From Paenarthrobacter nitroguajacolicus (GTDB lineage Bacteria > Actinomycetota > Actinomycetes > Actinomycetales > Micrococcaceae), in NCBI RefSeq assembly GCF_029952445.1, contig NZ_JAQPPK010000002.1:62001-126000 (forward strand): a DNA stretch of 64,000 nucleotides, in the 5' to 3' direction. Below, in pieces: positions 39,886 through 47,212 of the stretch. How positions within the stretch are numbered: position 1 is the stretch's first letter; each line of letters begins with the position of its first letter. The notes under the pieces are model-generated. The model ran no database searches, was not told the origin of the DNA, and saw nothing but the letters and a program-made list of their open reading frames with translations. The position numbers and the translations under genes are program-made.

Positions 39886-40880
39886 GGCGGACGCTCAAGC
39901 GCTTTGAGGACAGTCCGGGCTGTAGTGTCCCAGCCGTGGAGGTGGTGACGGGCTTGGATTGCGTTGCTGCGCCAGCGCTGTTGCAAGGTTGCGTCGGTGA
40001 GCCAAGTCCGGAGAGTCACTGTCAGGCTGTTGGCGTCGCTGAGGTCCAGCGCCTCACCAGCTCCGGTATCGCCCAACGCCTCCACGGCACCTGTCCCTTG
40101 CCGGACAAGGACCGGGACACCATGGGCCAGCGACTCCGTCACCACCATCCCAAAGGACTCGGATTTGGAGATCAGGACACTGAGGTCTGCCTTGTGCCAC
40201 TGCTCCTGGAGAGGTGTTCCAGTCAACTCGCCAGTGACACGGATGCGGTTTTGCAGCGCGTGATGTTCGACGGCGGCCCTCACCTCAGCGGCGTACGCCG
40301 GGTCTGCTTCCTCCGAGCCGATGAGGGCTGCGGTCCAGGGCAGGTCCTTTATCTGGCTGAGAGCCTCCACCAAGTGTGTTTGGTCCTTGTTGGGCAGCAA
40401 CGCCGCGACAGCAACGATGTGCTTGGGCTGTGAACCTGCGCTGACGTCTGCTGGTTCCGCGCCCGGCGTGGCCACCACGATGTCCAACATCCCGTGCCGA
40501 GCCTGTAATTGGGCTTGCGAGTGAAGACTTGGACAGATGATCCCGGTCGCGGCGGCCAGGGCCTTCGCCTCGAGATCGTGGTGGGCCGTCAACGCCATGT
40601 GCGAGAGGATCCACACCTTGGTTCCCTTACCTGCGGCACCGGCGATTTCATCCGGTGCGCCGCTCGCCACCAAGCCGTCGGCAACCACTGTTGTGCCGCC
40701 GTCGAGCGCCTGGGCGAACCGCCGCCGGTCCGCTGTGCTGCCAACCGGCCAATCGCCGTCGACGGTTACTGTCTCAACCGTTGCGCCGAGGGCCGTCAGG
40801 TGTTCGGCGAGCTTGGCGTTGTACTTGTTGCCGCCGGAGCCGTGCCGGACGTTGCCGGGGACAAGGAATCGGAGGTGCAC
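39879..40880 (-). CDS. Family 4 glycosyltransferase
   Basis: A 333-residue GT-B enzyme. The N-terminal GNVRHGSGGNKYNAKLAEHL and the donor-site SKSESFGMVVTESLAHGVPVLV, with the EX7E-like glutamates, place it in GT4. GTG start directly abuts the stop of the pterin-synthase-like gene, so the three genes 42284-39879 are co-translated. The acceptor is unknown; position suggests a pterin or a related small molecule. Confidence 0.85.
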   Translation of the reverse strand: MHLRFLVPGNVRHGSGGNKYNAKLAEHLTALGATVETVTVDGDWPVGSTADRRRFAQALDGGTTVVADGLVASGAPDEIAGAAGKGTKVWILSHMALTAHHDLEAKALAAATGIICPSLHSQAQLQARHGMLDIVVATPGAEPADVSAGSQPKHIVAVAALLPNKDQTHLVEALSQIKDLPWTAALIGSEEADPAYAAEVRAAVEHHALQNRIRVTGELTGTPLQEQWHKADLSVLISKSESFGMVVTESLAHGVPVLVRQGTGAVEALGDTGAGEALDLSDANSLTVTLRTWLTDATLQQRWRSNAIQARHHLHGWDTTARTVLKALERPPR

Positions 40881-41279
40881 TTACTTGGCCGGGAGCTCCA
40901 GCGAGTAGCCCGCCCAAGCGTCGGGGTTTTCGCGGAGGACGACGTCGATGCCGCTCAGCGCCGGGCCATCCTGGGTGTCCTGAATGCGGGTGGCCATGGC
41001 GTCTGCGATGTGCTTTGCGAGGGCCTCGGTGGTGGACAGCTTGCCCTCGAACGCGGGGTGTTCGTCGAGGTTCTTGTAGTTCAGGTCTTCAAGGATTTCC
41101 TCGAGGATGCCGCCCGCGGCGCCGATGTCCAGGACGATCGCGTCGTCGTTGAGATCCTGGCGGCGGAAGCTGACTTCGGCCACGAACGTGGCCCCGTGCA
41201 GGCCTTGCGCAGGGCCAAACGCCTCGCGGGGAAGGCTGTGGGCAACCATGAAATGGCGTCGGACGGTCAGGCTGAACAT
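40881..41279 (-). CDS. 6-pyruvoyl-tetrahydropterin synthase-like protein with altered active site
   Basis: A 132-residue T-fold protein of the PTPS/QueD family. HFMVAHSL keeps the first zinc histidine. The usual HGHxY pair reads HGATF, so one zinc histidine is Ala, and the catalytic Cys position a few residues earlier (in PAQGLHGA) is not Cys. The later LDEHPAF and ENPDAWAGY regions are conserved. It is therefore related to, but probably not, a standard PTPS or QueD. It sits between the dehydrogenase and GT4 genes. Confidence 0.8.
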   Translation of the reverse strand: MFSLTVRRHFMVAHSLPREAFGPAQGLHGATFVAEVSFRRQDLNDDAIVLDIGAAGGILEEILEDLNYKNLDEHPAFEGKLSTTEALAKHIADAMATRIQDTQDGPALSGIDVVLRENPDAWAGYSLELPAK

Positions 41280-41282
41280 GTA

Positions 41283-42284
41283 TTAATCCTCCGGGGTGGG
41301 GTAGGCGACCACGTGGCAGAAACCGCCGGGCCGTTCGAGCAATTTAGCGAGTGTGGTGGGCAGGTTTTGGAACTGGCATTCGCTGGTCAGGAACGTGTCG
41401 AACACCGGATCCTTGAGCTGGTTCGCTGCTTCCTGCAGCCGCTGGGCGTTGGTGCGCCGATGCCTTCTGGGCAGCGCCACGGCACCCACCTGGCTGGAGC
41501 GGATGTTCAGCCGGCGGGCATGGAAGTCCTCGCCGAGCGGGAGGGTGACTTCCTTGTCCGCGAACCAGGAAAGTTCGATCACGTCCGAGTCGTCGCCGGC
41601 CAGTTGCAGGCTCAGCTTCAGGCCCTCGTTGGAGGCGGAGCAGTGGAAGACGATGTCGTTGTCGTCCTTTGCTTCTGTTGGATGGGCGAACTCTACTTGT
41701 ATGGTTTCGGCGAGTTTCCGCTTCTCCGGGTCCGCATCCACCAACTGCAGGCGACCGAGCGGATACTTCCGCAGGAGCGTCGCCAGGACGCCGCCCACCA
41801 GGCCGCCACCGACGACGGCGACCCGGTCTCCCAGCCTCGGTCCGGCTTCCCAGAGGGCATTGATGGCGACCTCGACGATGCCGGTCAGGACGGCCCGGCG
41901 GGCGGGGACGTCCGCGGGAATGGGGGTGAGGTTGCTCGTGGGAACGACGTAGAGGTCTTGGTGCGGGTGCAGGCTGAAGACTGTTTTGCCTAGCCAATCT
42001 TCCGGCCCTTGCTCTACTGTCCCCACACTCAGGTAGCCGTACTTCACCGGACCTGGGAAGTCGCCTTCCTGATGTGGGGCCTGCATCAGGTCTGCCACCC
42101 GTTCCGGAACGCGGCCCTCGTGGACCACGCGCTCCGTACCCCGGCTGACGCCGGAGTACAGGGTCCTGACCAGGGCTTCTCCTTCTTTTGGAGTCGCGAT
42201 GGCCTCTTGGCGCAGCTCACCATCGCCGGACTCCGTGACCCAGTAGGCGTGGGCTTCGTGAACATGTTCGTGCGAGATAGTCAT
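41283..42284 (-). CDS. Medium-chain dehydrogenase/reductase without classic zinc site
   Basis: A 333-residue Rossmann protein of the MDR type. SGVSRGTERVVHEG and YGYLSVGTVEQG replace the usual zinc-ligand regions of alcohol dehydrogenases; VAVVGGGLVGGVLATLL binds the nucleotide. It is the first gene of the three-gene unit with the PTPS-like protein and GT4, where a carbonyl reduction on a pterin side chain (a sepiapterin-reductase-like step) would be logical. That step is inferred only. Confidence 0.8.
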   Translation of the reverse strand: MTISHEHVHEAHAYWVTESGDGELRQEAIATPKEGEALVRTLYSGVSRGTERVVHEGRVPERVADLMQAPHQEGDFPGPVKYGYLSVGTVEQGPEDWLGKTVFSLHPHQDLYVVPTSNLTPIPADVPARRAVLTGIVEVAINALWEAGPRLGDRVAVVGGGLVGGVLATLLRKYPLGRLQLVDADPEKRKLAETIQVEFAHPTEAKDDNDIVFHCSASNEGLKLSLQLAGDDSDVIELSWFADKEVTLPLGEDFHARRLNIRSSQVGAVALPRRHRRTNAQRLQEAANQLKDPVFDTFLTSECQFQNLPTTLAKLLERPGGFCHVVAYPTPED

Positions 42285-42382
42285 GGTACTTACGAATCTA
42301 TCTGTGGGGCGCGCCGGATGGAAGTTGGCGCGGTTTCGCGGGTCCTTTGGCTGGTTCCTCCTTGGGGTTTCGGGGCCTCGTT

Positions 42383-42412
42383 TTGGGGAACCGGGCCCAA
42401 CTCCGGTACCCT
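42383..42412 (+). promoter_or_regulatory. Promoter of tRNA-Ser
   Basis: TTGGGG at 42383-42388 and TACCCT at 42407-42412 are 18 bp apart and end 9 bp before the tRNA. Confidence 0.5.
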
Positions 42413-42421
42413 ATTTCAGTT

Positions 42422-42511
42422 GGTGACGTGTCCGAGCGGCCGAAGGTGCAACACTCGAAATGTTGTTTGGTGTAAAAGCCAACGTGGGTTCAAATCCCAC
42501 CGTCACCGCCA
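42422..42511 (+). tRNA. tRNA-Ser (anticodon CGA), CCA encoded
   Basis: The acceptor stem is GGTGACG with CGTCACC, the anticodon arm CAACA CTCGAAA TGTTG gives CGA, the long variable arm is TTGG/CCAA, and the T arm is GTGGG TTCAAAT CCCAC. The 3' CCA is encoded. A long variable arm is typical of tRNA-Ser. This tRNA marks the left edge of the polymorphic-toxin region. Confidence 0.97.
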
Positions 42512-42515
42512 ATGA

Positions 42516-42564
42516 GAAAGGCCCTGCTTCCCTTTGTTTATGAGGGAGGCGGGGCCTTTCTTCA
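42516..42564 (+). terminator. Terminator of tRNA-Ser
   Basis: GAAAGGCCC, then TCCCT, are repeated inverted as AGGGA, then GGGCCTTTC, with TTC and more following. It lies 5 bp after the tRNA end. Confidence 0.85.
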
Positions 42565-42589
42565 TGTCCCGGGTCCTGTCCAGCAGTAA

Positions 42590-44412
42590 CACAGCGCCCA
42601 GCAAGAGAAAGCCCGGCAAAAGAACATAGACGCCTGGCAGCAACGCGACAATATCCGCAAACAGCAACTGCTCTCCGGTGACATCGCGGAAGCATCCGCG
42701 ACAGTCGCAACCATGATCCTTGACCCGATGCCCGAGAGCACACCGGTCGCTCCACCGGCTGTTTCAGCGGTGTTTTCTCCGCGGAACCGGCCCCGGTTCG
42801 CCGGCGGACCAGGAACCGGAACCACCTCAGCTGACCCAGGCAAACTGCGCGGCTTCGCGACAGTGTCCCGGACCGCCACGAACACCCTGAACTCACACTT
42901 CAGCAGCGTCAAAAACGCCTGGAGCGCATTCACAGCATCGTGCTCCTGGGTGAACATCGAGGCTGAGTCTTTTCTTGCTGGTTTTGAGCGGCTCCTCGCC
43001 GCGAACGCAGCAGATGCCGATTGGATAGAGCAGGTCGCCACCGCATTCGAAACAGCAGGGGCCGGCGCCGTAGCCGACAGCATGCTCAACGCGCTTTTCA
43101 TCCAGTACGCAGCACCAAACCAAGTCGGCTTGAACGACATCGCGGGCCTGAACGCCGCGCAACTGACAACCTGGCTCGCCGTACCTACAAACAAAGCACG
43201 GCTCCAGGGACTCCTGCAGAACCAGGAATACAACCCTGCCGTGACCGCAGCATGGTGGACCAGCCTCGGCCACACAGTAGATGCCGGCACCGGCAAAGTT
43301 ACCATCGGCGAAACCCAGGAACTCCTCATCAATACGTTCCCGGCGATCATCGGAAATCTTCAAGGGGTTTCCTACACTGCAAGAAATCAGGCCAACCGAC
43401 TGGTACTGACGCAGATGCTGAAAGAATTCGACGTCTACGTGCGCGAGACAGCCAAAGAACTCGCCCGACTCCACCCGCATGGCTGAATACGCCGGGCTAC
43501 CTCGACCGCTTCAGAGGAGTCAAGAGTGCGATGGAGCCCGGCCGCAGTGGAATTGAGAAGCAACTAATCAGCCTCAATCTGAATCAGCCCGGCGCTGCCA
43601 TCAGTGTGGGAGATCTCGATGCAGCCAAAGTCACCACTTACCAAGTCCCGGGAGTCGACACGAAGGTGGCAACGAGCATGCCGGATCTAGTCCGGGCCGC
43701 CGATGGCCAATACGGAGAGCAATACCGCATTGCCGAGCTGAGTTCGACCACGGCAGGAAACCCTCCGCGGTTGGCAGTGGTGGGATGGCTAGCTTTCGAA
43801 CCGGCCCCGGCGGCTGGTGTCTTCGACGATGGCAATGCCCGGACAGGCGGGTCGTTCCTGAGCAAGGACATCAACACTCTCGCGGCCGTTCAGAACAGTT
43901 TGGGAAACACAGCCAGCAACAACATTTCAGCTCTGTCTTACGGAACGCTGACGGCCCAGGCCGCCGCCGTTGAAGGTGTGGCCGTAGACAGCGTCAATCT
44001 CAATGCTGATATCGGCGTACTGAAGGGTGTAGCAGGCGTGCAGGACTTCCATTTGAACCCTGGCGCCGACGTGTACCAAACCAAATTCACCGTCGACAAT
44101 ATCTCCGAAATTGGAAATGCGAGCAGGCAACGTATTCAGGGCTTCCACACCCAGACGTTTCAGGCTCCTCCAGGTGGACCATCGTTCACGGTGCCCATAC
44201 CCGGGTACGGAGCGACACAGCTTGGAGCAGACGGAACCGGAACAACCGGCGAAGCGTCAGCATTACCAACCGAAAACCACGGCTGGCTCCAGGCAGAAGG
44301 CAAACTTGGATACGCTTCCGTAGGCACCGAGTCCAGCCTTAATCAAGCGAATGTCTCGCTCGGCCTAACAGATAGACTGACCAACTCTGGGAAGCCTGTG
44401 GTGCCTCACTAA
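42590..44412 (+). pseudogene. 5'-truncated, frameshifted gene of a DUF1023 alpha/beta-hydrolase secreted protein
   Basis: The first frame runs without a start codon from about 42590 (after a stop at 42587) through ARQKNIDAWQQRDNIRKQQL, a segment matching the Rhs protein N-terminal region, and through SCSWVNIEAESFLAGFERLL, which matches its SFAGQCSWGRIDASGAVGAL. This frame stops at 43486. The next frame (usable from about 43470) goes on with PPAWLNTPGYLDRFRGVKSA, then ISVGDLDAAKVTTYQVPGV and NISALSYGTLTAQA, a DUF1023 hydrolase whose usual AHSYG reads ALSYG. A one-base loss near 43470 explains the break. Both the missing 5' end and the shift make it inactive as it stands. Confidence 0.75.
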
Positions 44413-44426
44413 TGAAGGAGACACAA

Positions 44427-44984
44427 TTGCTGAACCGACAAAGACTAACGGCAACTGTTTTCACCGCCGTCATGGTCCTTCTGCTCGTATCCGGATGCTT
44501 CTCCACACCACAGAGCAATGGTGAAACGGCAAACCCCTCACCCTCAGAATCGACTTCAACGAGCAATCTTCCCAGCAGCGGAGCAGGAACAACGATGACC
44601 CCAGAAGCAGCCAGTAGCGAATTATTCGGACTCCTCGACGAGATCCAAGCGATGGCACCGGGCGATTGGACCAATAAGGATGTTCCGGCAGGTGGCTACT
44701 GCAACTTCCAGGGAACTGGAAGCGGCAAAGAATTCGGCGGATCCAGGACCAGAGGCCCCCTTAGTGTCACGGACCGCGAGGTGCTCAGGCAAAAAGTCGA
44801 GGAATTCTACAAGTCCCGCGGGTACGATGTGAAGGTCTTTGATCAATCAACGGCCACGAACAAGCTCATCATAACCAACGGCTTCGGGCCCGATGGACTG
44901 GTTCTCCAGGTTTATACCGGCGATCTCGGCACTACTGTCACTGGCAATAGCCGCTGCGTTCCTGATCCGCAGGGCAAGGGATAG
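44427..44984 (+). CDS. Putative lipoprotein of the toxin region
   Basis: About 185 residues. A signal with lipobox LLVSGC is followed by a Ser/Thr-rich linker and a 120-residue domain of unknown type with a Cys pair (GGYCNFQG and a terminal SRCVPD). TTG at 44427 is chosen because AAGGAG stands exactly 6 bases before it; an ATG at 44412 overlaps the upstream stop. Lipoproteins of this size are often encoded after DUF1023 or toxin genes and may be immunity or chaperone factors; this is inferred from position only. Its 3' end overlaps an antisense hydrolase fragment. Confidence 0.68.
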   Translation: MLNRQRLTATVFTAVMVLLLVSGCFSTPQSNGETANPSPSESTSTSNLPSSGAGTTMTPEAASSELFGLLDEIQAMAPGDWTNKDVPAGGYCNFQGTGSGKEFGGSRTRGPLSVTDREVLRQKVEEFYKSRGYDVKVFDQSTATNKLIITNGFGPDGLVLQVYTGDLGTTVTGNSRCVPDPQGKG

Positions 44985-45296
44985 TCCCGCCGTTTGCCGG
45001 GCGTCGCCGCCGGTATCAGTGCCGAAGGCGTGGGAACTAAACTCAGGTTCGATCGGGTTCACGTGGTGGTCACGGCTCCCTTCCCGGCCAGTCCAGGCCC
45101 ACTGGTCCCCGCTTTCGGTTTCGCCGGGTATCTTGTCGCGCGCATGACCGGGGTATACGTGTCCTGCGTTAAGGTCAGCGGCGGTATGGACATTATCGGG
45201 CAGCCCTGCCGAGCCGAGAGTGACGAAGTTATCCACCTCGATACCCGGCCGCGTCAGGGCCACCGCGGCAGTGATACTCCCGTACGAGTGAGCCAC
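44847..45296 (-). pseudogene. C-terminal fragment of a second DUF1023 hydrolase
   Basis: 149 residues starting within MAHSYGSITAAVALTRPG, the intact nucleophile elbow of DUF1023 hydrolases, followed by VDNFVTLGSAGLPDN and later HVNPIEPEFSSHAFGTD, where the catalytic His would be. The homologous frame continues about 15 residues upstream (SLSAVRGEGAPQLSI) with no start. The upstream two thirds of the gene are missing. It lies on the strand opposite to the other DUF1023 remnant and overlaps the lipoprotein gene end. Confidence 0.7.
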
Positions 45297-45569
45297 AATA
45301 CTGAGTTGCGGCGCGCCCTCACCGCGGACTGCAGACAGCGATCTCCCGGCCCATAACGTAACCGATGGCCGACACAGGGACGCTTACCAGAGCGAGGCCC
45401 TGCCACGGGGCGGGCAACAAGAGGAGCAGCCCCACTTCCAGCACGATCAGGACATATATGGCCCACGGTGGACCTTTGACACCCCGACTTCCAGCAGAAG
45501 CCGATCGTTCGGCACAAACACCGTCGCCGAAAGAGTGGCCAGCAACACTCCCCCTCTGATGCCCGCCCG
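45297..45569 (-). other. Degenerate region with remnants of a small membrane protein
   Basis: Between DUF805 and the hydrolase fragment no frame is complete. In one minus frame there is VLLATLSATVFVPNDRLLLE ending in a stop; in another AIYVLIVLEVGLLLLLPAPW runs on into the start of the hydrolase fragment. Joined by a shift they would be a two-helix membrane protein, so this looks like a decayed gene. Confidence 0.5.
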
Positions 45570-46130
45570 TCAGCGAGGGTCGAAGCGCCGACCTTCCGCC
45601 TTTGTCGGCATCAACGCCAGGACGAAAACAATCAGACCGCCAACGAGTGGAACAAGCCCAACGAGTGCGAGCGGACCTGCCAGATTTGCATCATGCAGTC
45701 GGCGCCACAGCAACGACAGCTGAGGCACTAACAGGGCCAGCCCCAGAACAGCGACGAGAATGAATCCAACTACCATCAGACTGCCAGTCGGGGCGTTCAC
45801 AACCCCAGGAGGGGCCTCATAGAACACTTCTTGCCCGGTGGCCGGATCGAAACCCATGGACTGCACATTAGGGTTCTGCTGAGCCCAGGCAATACTGGCC
45901 ACGAGCCCGACCGTTGTCACGAGGTACGGGACCACCATCACCAGGAAAACGAAAAGCTGACTCCACCAGAACTCACTCCGCGAGGCGCGACCCGCGAACT
46001 TCGCATACTTGGCAAAGAACCGCTTCACCGACTTACCAAACGACGCTCCATATAGAGGACCATCCAGGACGCCCGAACCTGTAATCTCCGCAACGCCTCC
46101 GCCTGCAGGATCAACAATCTTCATATCCAT
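45570..46130 (-). CDS. DUF805 family membrane protein
   Basis: A 186-residue protein. After an N-terminal stretch, FAKYAKFAGRASRSEFWWSQLF is the conserved DUF805 opening, followed by helices VFLVMVVPYLVTTVGLVASI and SLMVVGFILVAVLGLALLV, and LLWRRLHDANLAG is the second signature. DUF805 proteins are membrane proteins of unknown function, often near phage or secretion loci. Same strand as the Rhs gene and candidate immunity genes. Confidence 0.85.
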   Translation of the reverse strand: MDMKIVDPAGGGVAEITGSGVLDGPLYGASFGKSVKRFFAKYAKFAGRASRSEFWWSQLFVFLVMVVPYLVTTVGLVASIAWAQQNPNVQSMGFDPATGQEVFYEAPPGVVNAPTGSLMVVGFILVAVLGLALLVPQLSLLWRRLHDANLAGPLALVGLVPLVGGLIVFVLALMPTKAEGRRFDPR

Positions 46131-46402
46131 CTGACTCCATGTCCTTCCAGAAATTACTTATAGAAACCAGCAAAAAAGTATCTTCAAACGCAAATGCTCT
46201 GGGCCCCAATAATCTCATCCGTAGAAGATAATACGAATAAACAGAAGGAACAGACCATTGATCAGAATTGTAAATCCCACGAGCTTCCAGAACCGCCCTG
46301 GGCGCCGGTTAGGCACGCCTTGACCCGAGCTATCCCAGCATCCCGTCAGCCATCAGGGCAAGACTCCCGACCCTCGAAAACTGATGCCCGGCAGTGTGAT
46401 GC
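46131..46402. other. AT-rich gap with possible 33-residue membrane peptide on minus strand
   Basis: The 272 bp between DUF805 and the next gene hold no clear gene. One short minus frame, 46316-46215 with GTG start, gives PNRRPGRFWKLVGFTILING and a hydrophobic end LFLLFIRIIFYG. It has no good ribosome site and may be the last part of a lost immunity-type membrane gene. Confidence 0.35.
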
Positions 46403-46752
46403 TCACCTAAAATATCCACTCTCATCCAGCACAATCACGGCTAGAAAGGCCTGGGAGGAAATACACAACAGAATGGTAGCCGGGCCCGAAATAAAAACCA
46501 GCGCACGCGCCTGGCCGCGAGTAGGATGGGCCCCCAATAACCGTTCACAAATCCAAAACATGACTATACCCAGTGCGCACATTAGTAGAAGTAGGACTGC
46601 AGGAATCGACCCGCCGTGATAGGCTAATTCGGCACTAAACGGAGCATTCATGAAGACGAATGTTGTAATACCAAGGCTCACCAAGACGCCCAATAGACAC
46701 ATGCCGTCCAGGTAGTTACTGTCTTTTTCTCCAATTGAATGCTTCCTTCCAT
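46403..46752 (-). CDS. Small membrane protein, candidate immunity gene with possible frameshift
   Basis: The last 100 residues (MCLLGVLVSLGITTFVFMNA and on) contain three hydrophobic helices. The best start, ATG at 46752 with a strong GGAGG 3-8 bases upstream, is in a different frame and reads MEGSIQLEKKTVTTW then stops. One extra A in the A5 run complementary to 46724-46728 would join MEGSIQLEKK to DSNYLDGMCLLG. So the gene is either shifted by one base or uses a slippery site. If neither holds, translation starts at ATG 46702. No known family. AT-rich, next to another small membrane gene. Confidence 0.5.
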
Positions 46753-46831
46753 TAGACCTCCCCCCAAACCCTCCTTTTTGGCAGCTCAAGCTATTGGGGC
46801 CCCGAACAAACAAACAGTCACCAGCTGAGCG

Positions 46832-47212
46832 CTAACGCTCTTCTCCGGCGGTCAGCGTCAGTCCAACCAATAGACCGAGAGGACAGCCCGTCCACAGCGC
46901 ACCGCCTGTCAAGCCAATCACCGGAATAACATTGGAAAGAGCCGCGAAGGCTAAACTGCCTAAGATGATGGTGGCACCGAACGACAGCGTGGCGGCAAAG
47001 TTGGATTTCCAATACGTTGCAAATCCAATGCCAAGGGCGCTAGCAATAAGGACAATAGCGTTAGCAATCCACACGGATATTCCAAACTCTTCAGTCCTAT
47101 TGACGCAGAGAACCAGCATGAGAATTCCCGGTATAATAACCCCGGTCCAATAATACCATTCCGGAGCGACTCGTTTGCTGAGGATTGCCTTTTTGTCGCT
47201 TTTATTCTTCAT
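46832..47212 (-). CDS. Small membrane protein, candidate immunity protein of the Rhs toxin
   Basis: 126 residues with four hydrophobic helices (YYWTGVIIPGILMLVLCV, VWIANAIVLIASALGIGFA, AATLSFGATIILGSLAF, VIGLTGGALWTG). Its ATG follows the Rhs stop with no gap (TAAATG), the standard position of an immunity gene directly after a toxin. A membrane protein would fit a toxin that acts on membranes; the Rhs C-terminus has no recognisable nuclease. No homologous family recognised. Confidence 0.65.
   Translation of the reverse strand: MKNKSDKKAILSKRVAPEWYYWTGVIIPGILMLVLCVNRTEEFGISVWIANAIVLIASALGIGFATYWKSNFAATLSFGATIILGSLAFAALSNVIPVIGLTGGALWTGCPLGLLVGLTLTAGEER

Noticed and set aside
42422..42511. tRNA-Ser as attachment site of an integrated element
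   Set aside because: No integrase, excisionase or second copy of the tRNA 3' end was seen in the window; only a truncated gene supports rearrangement.
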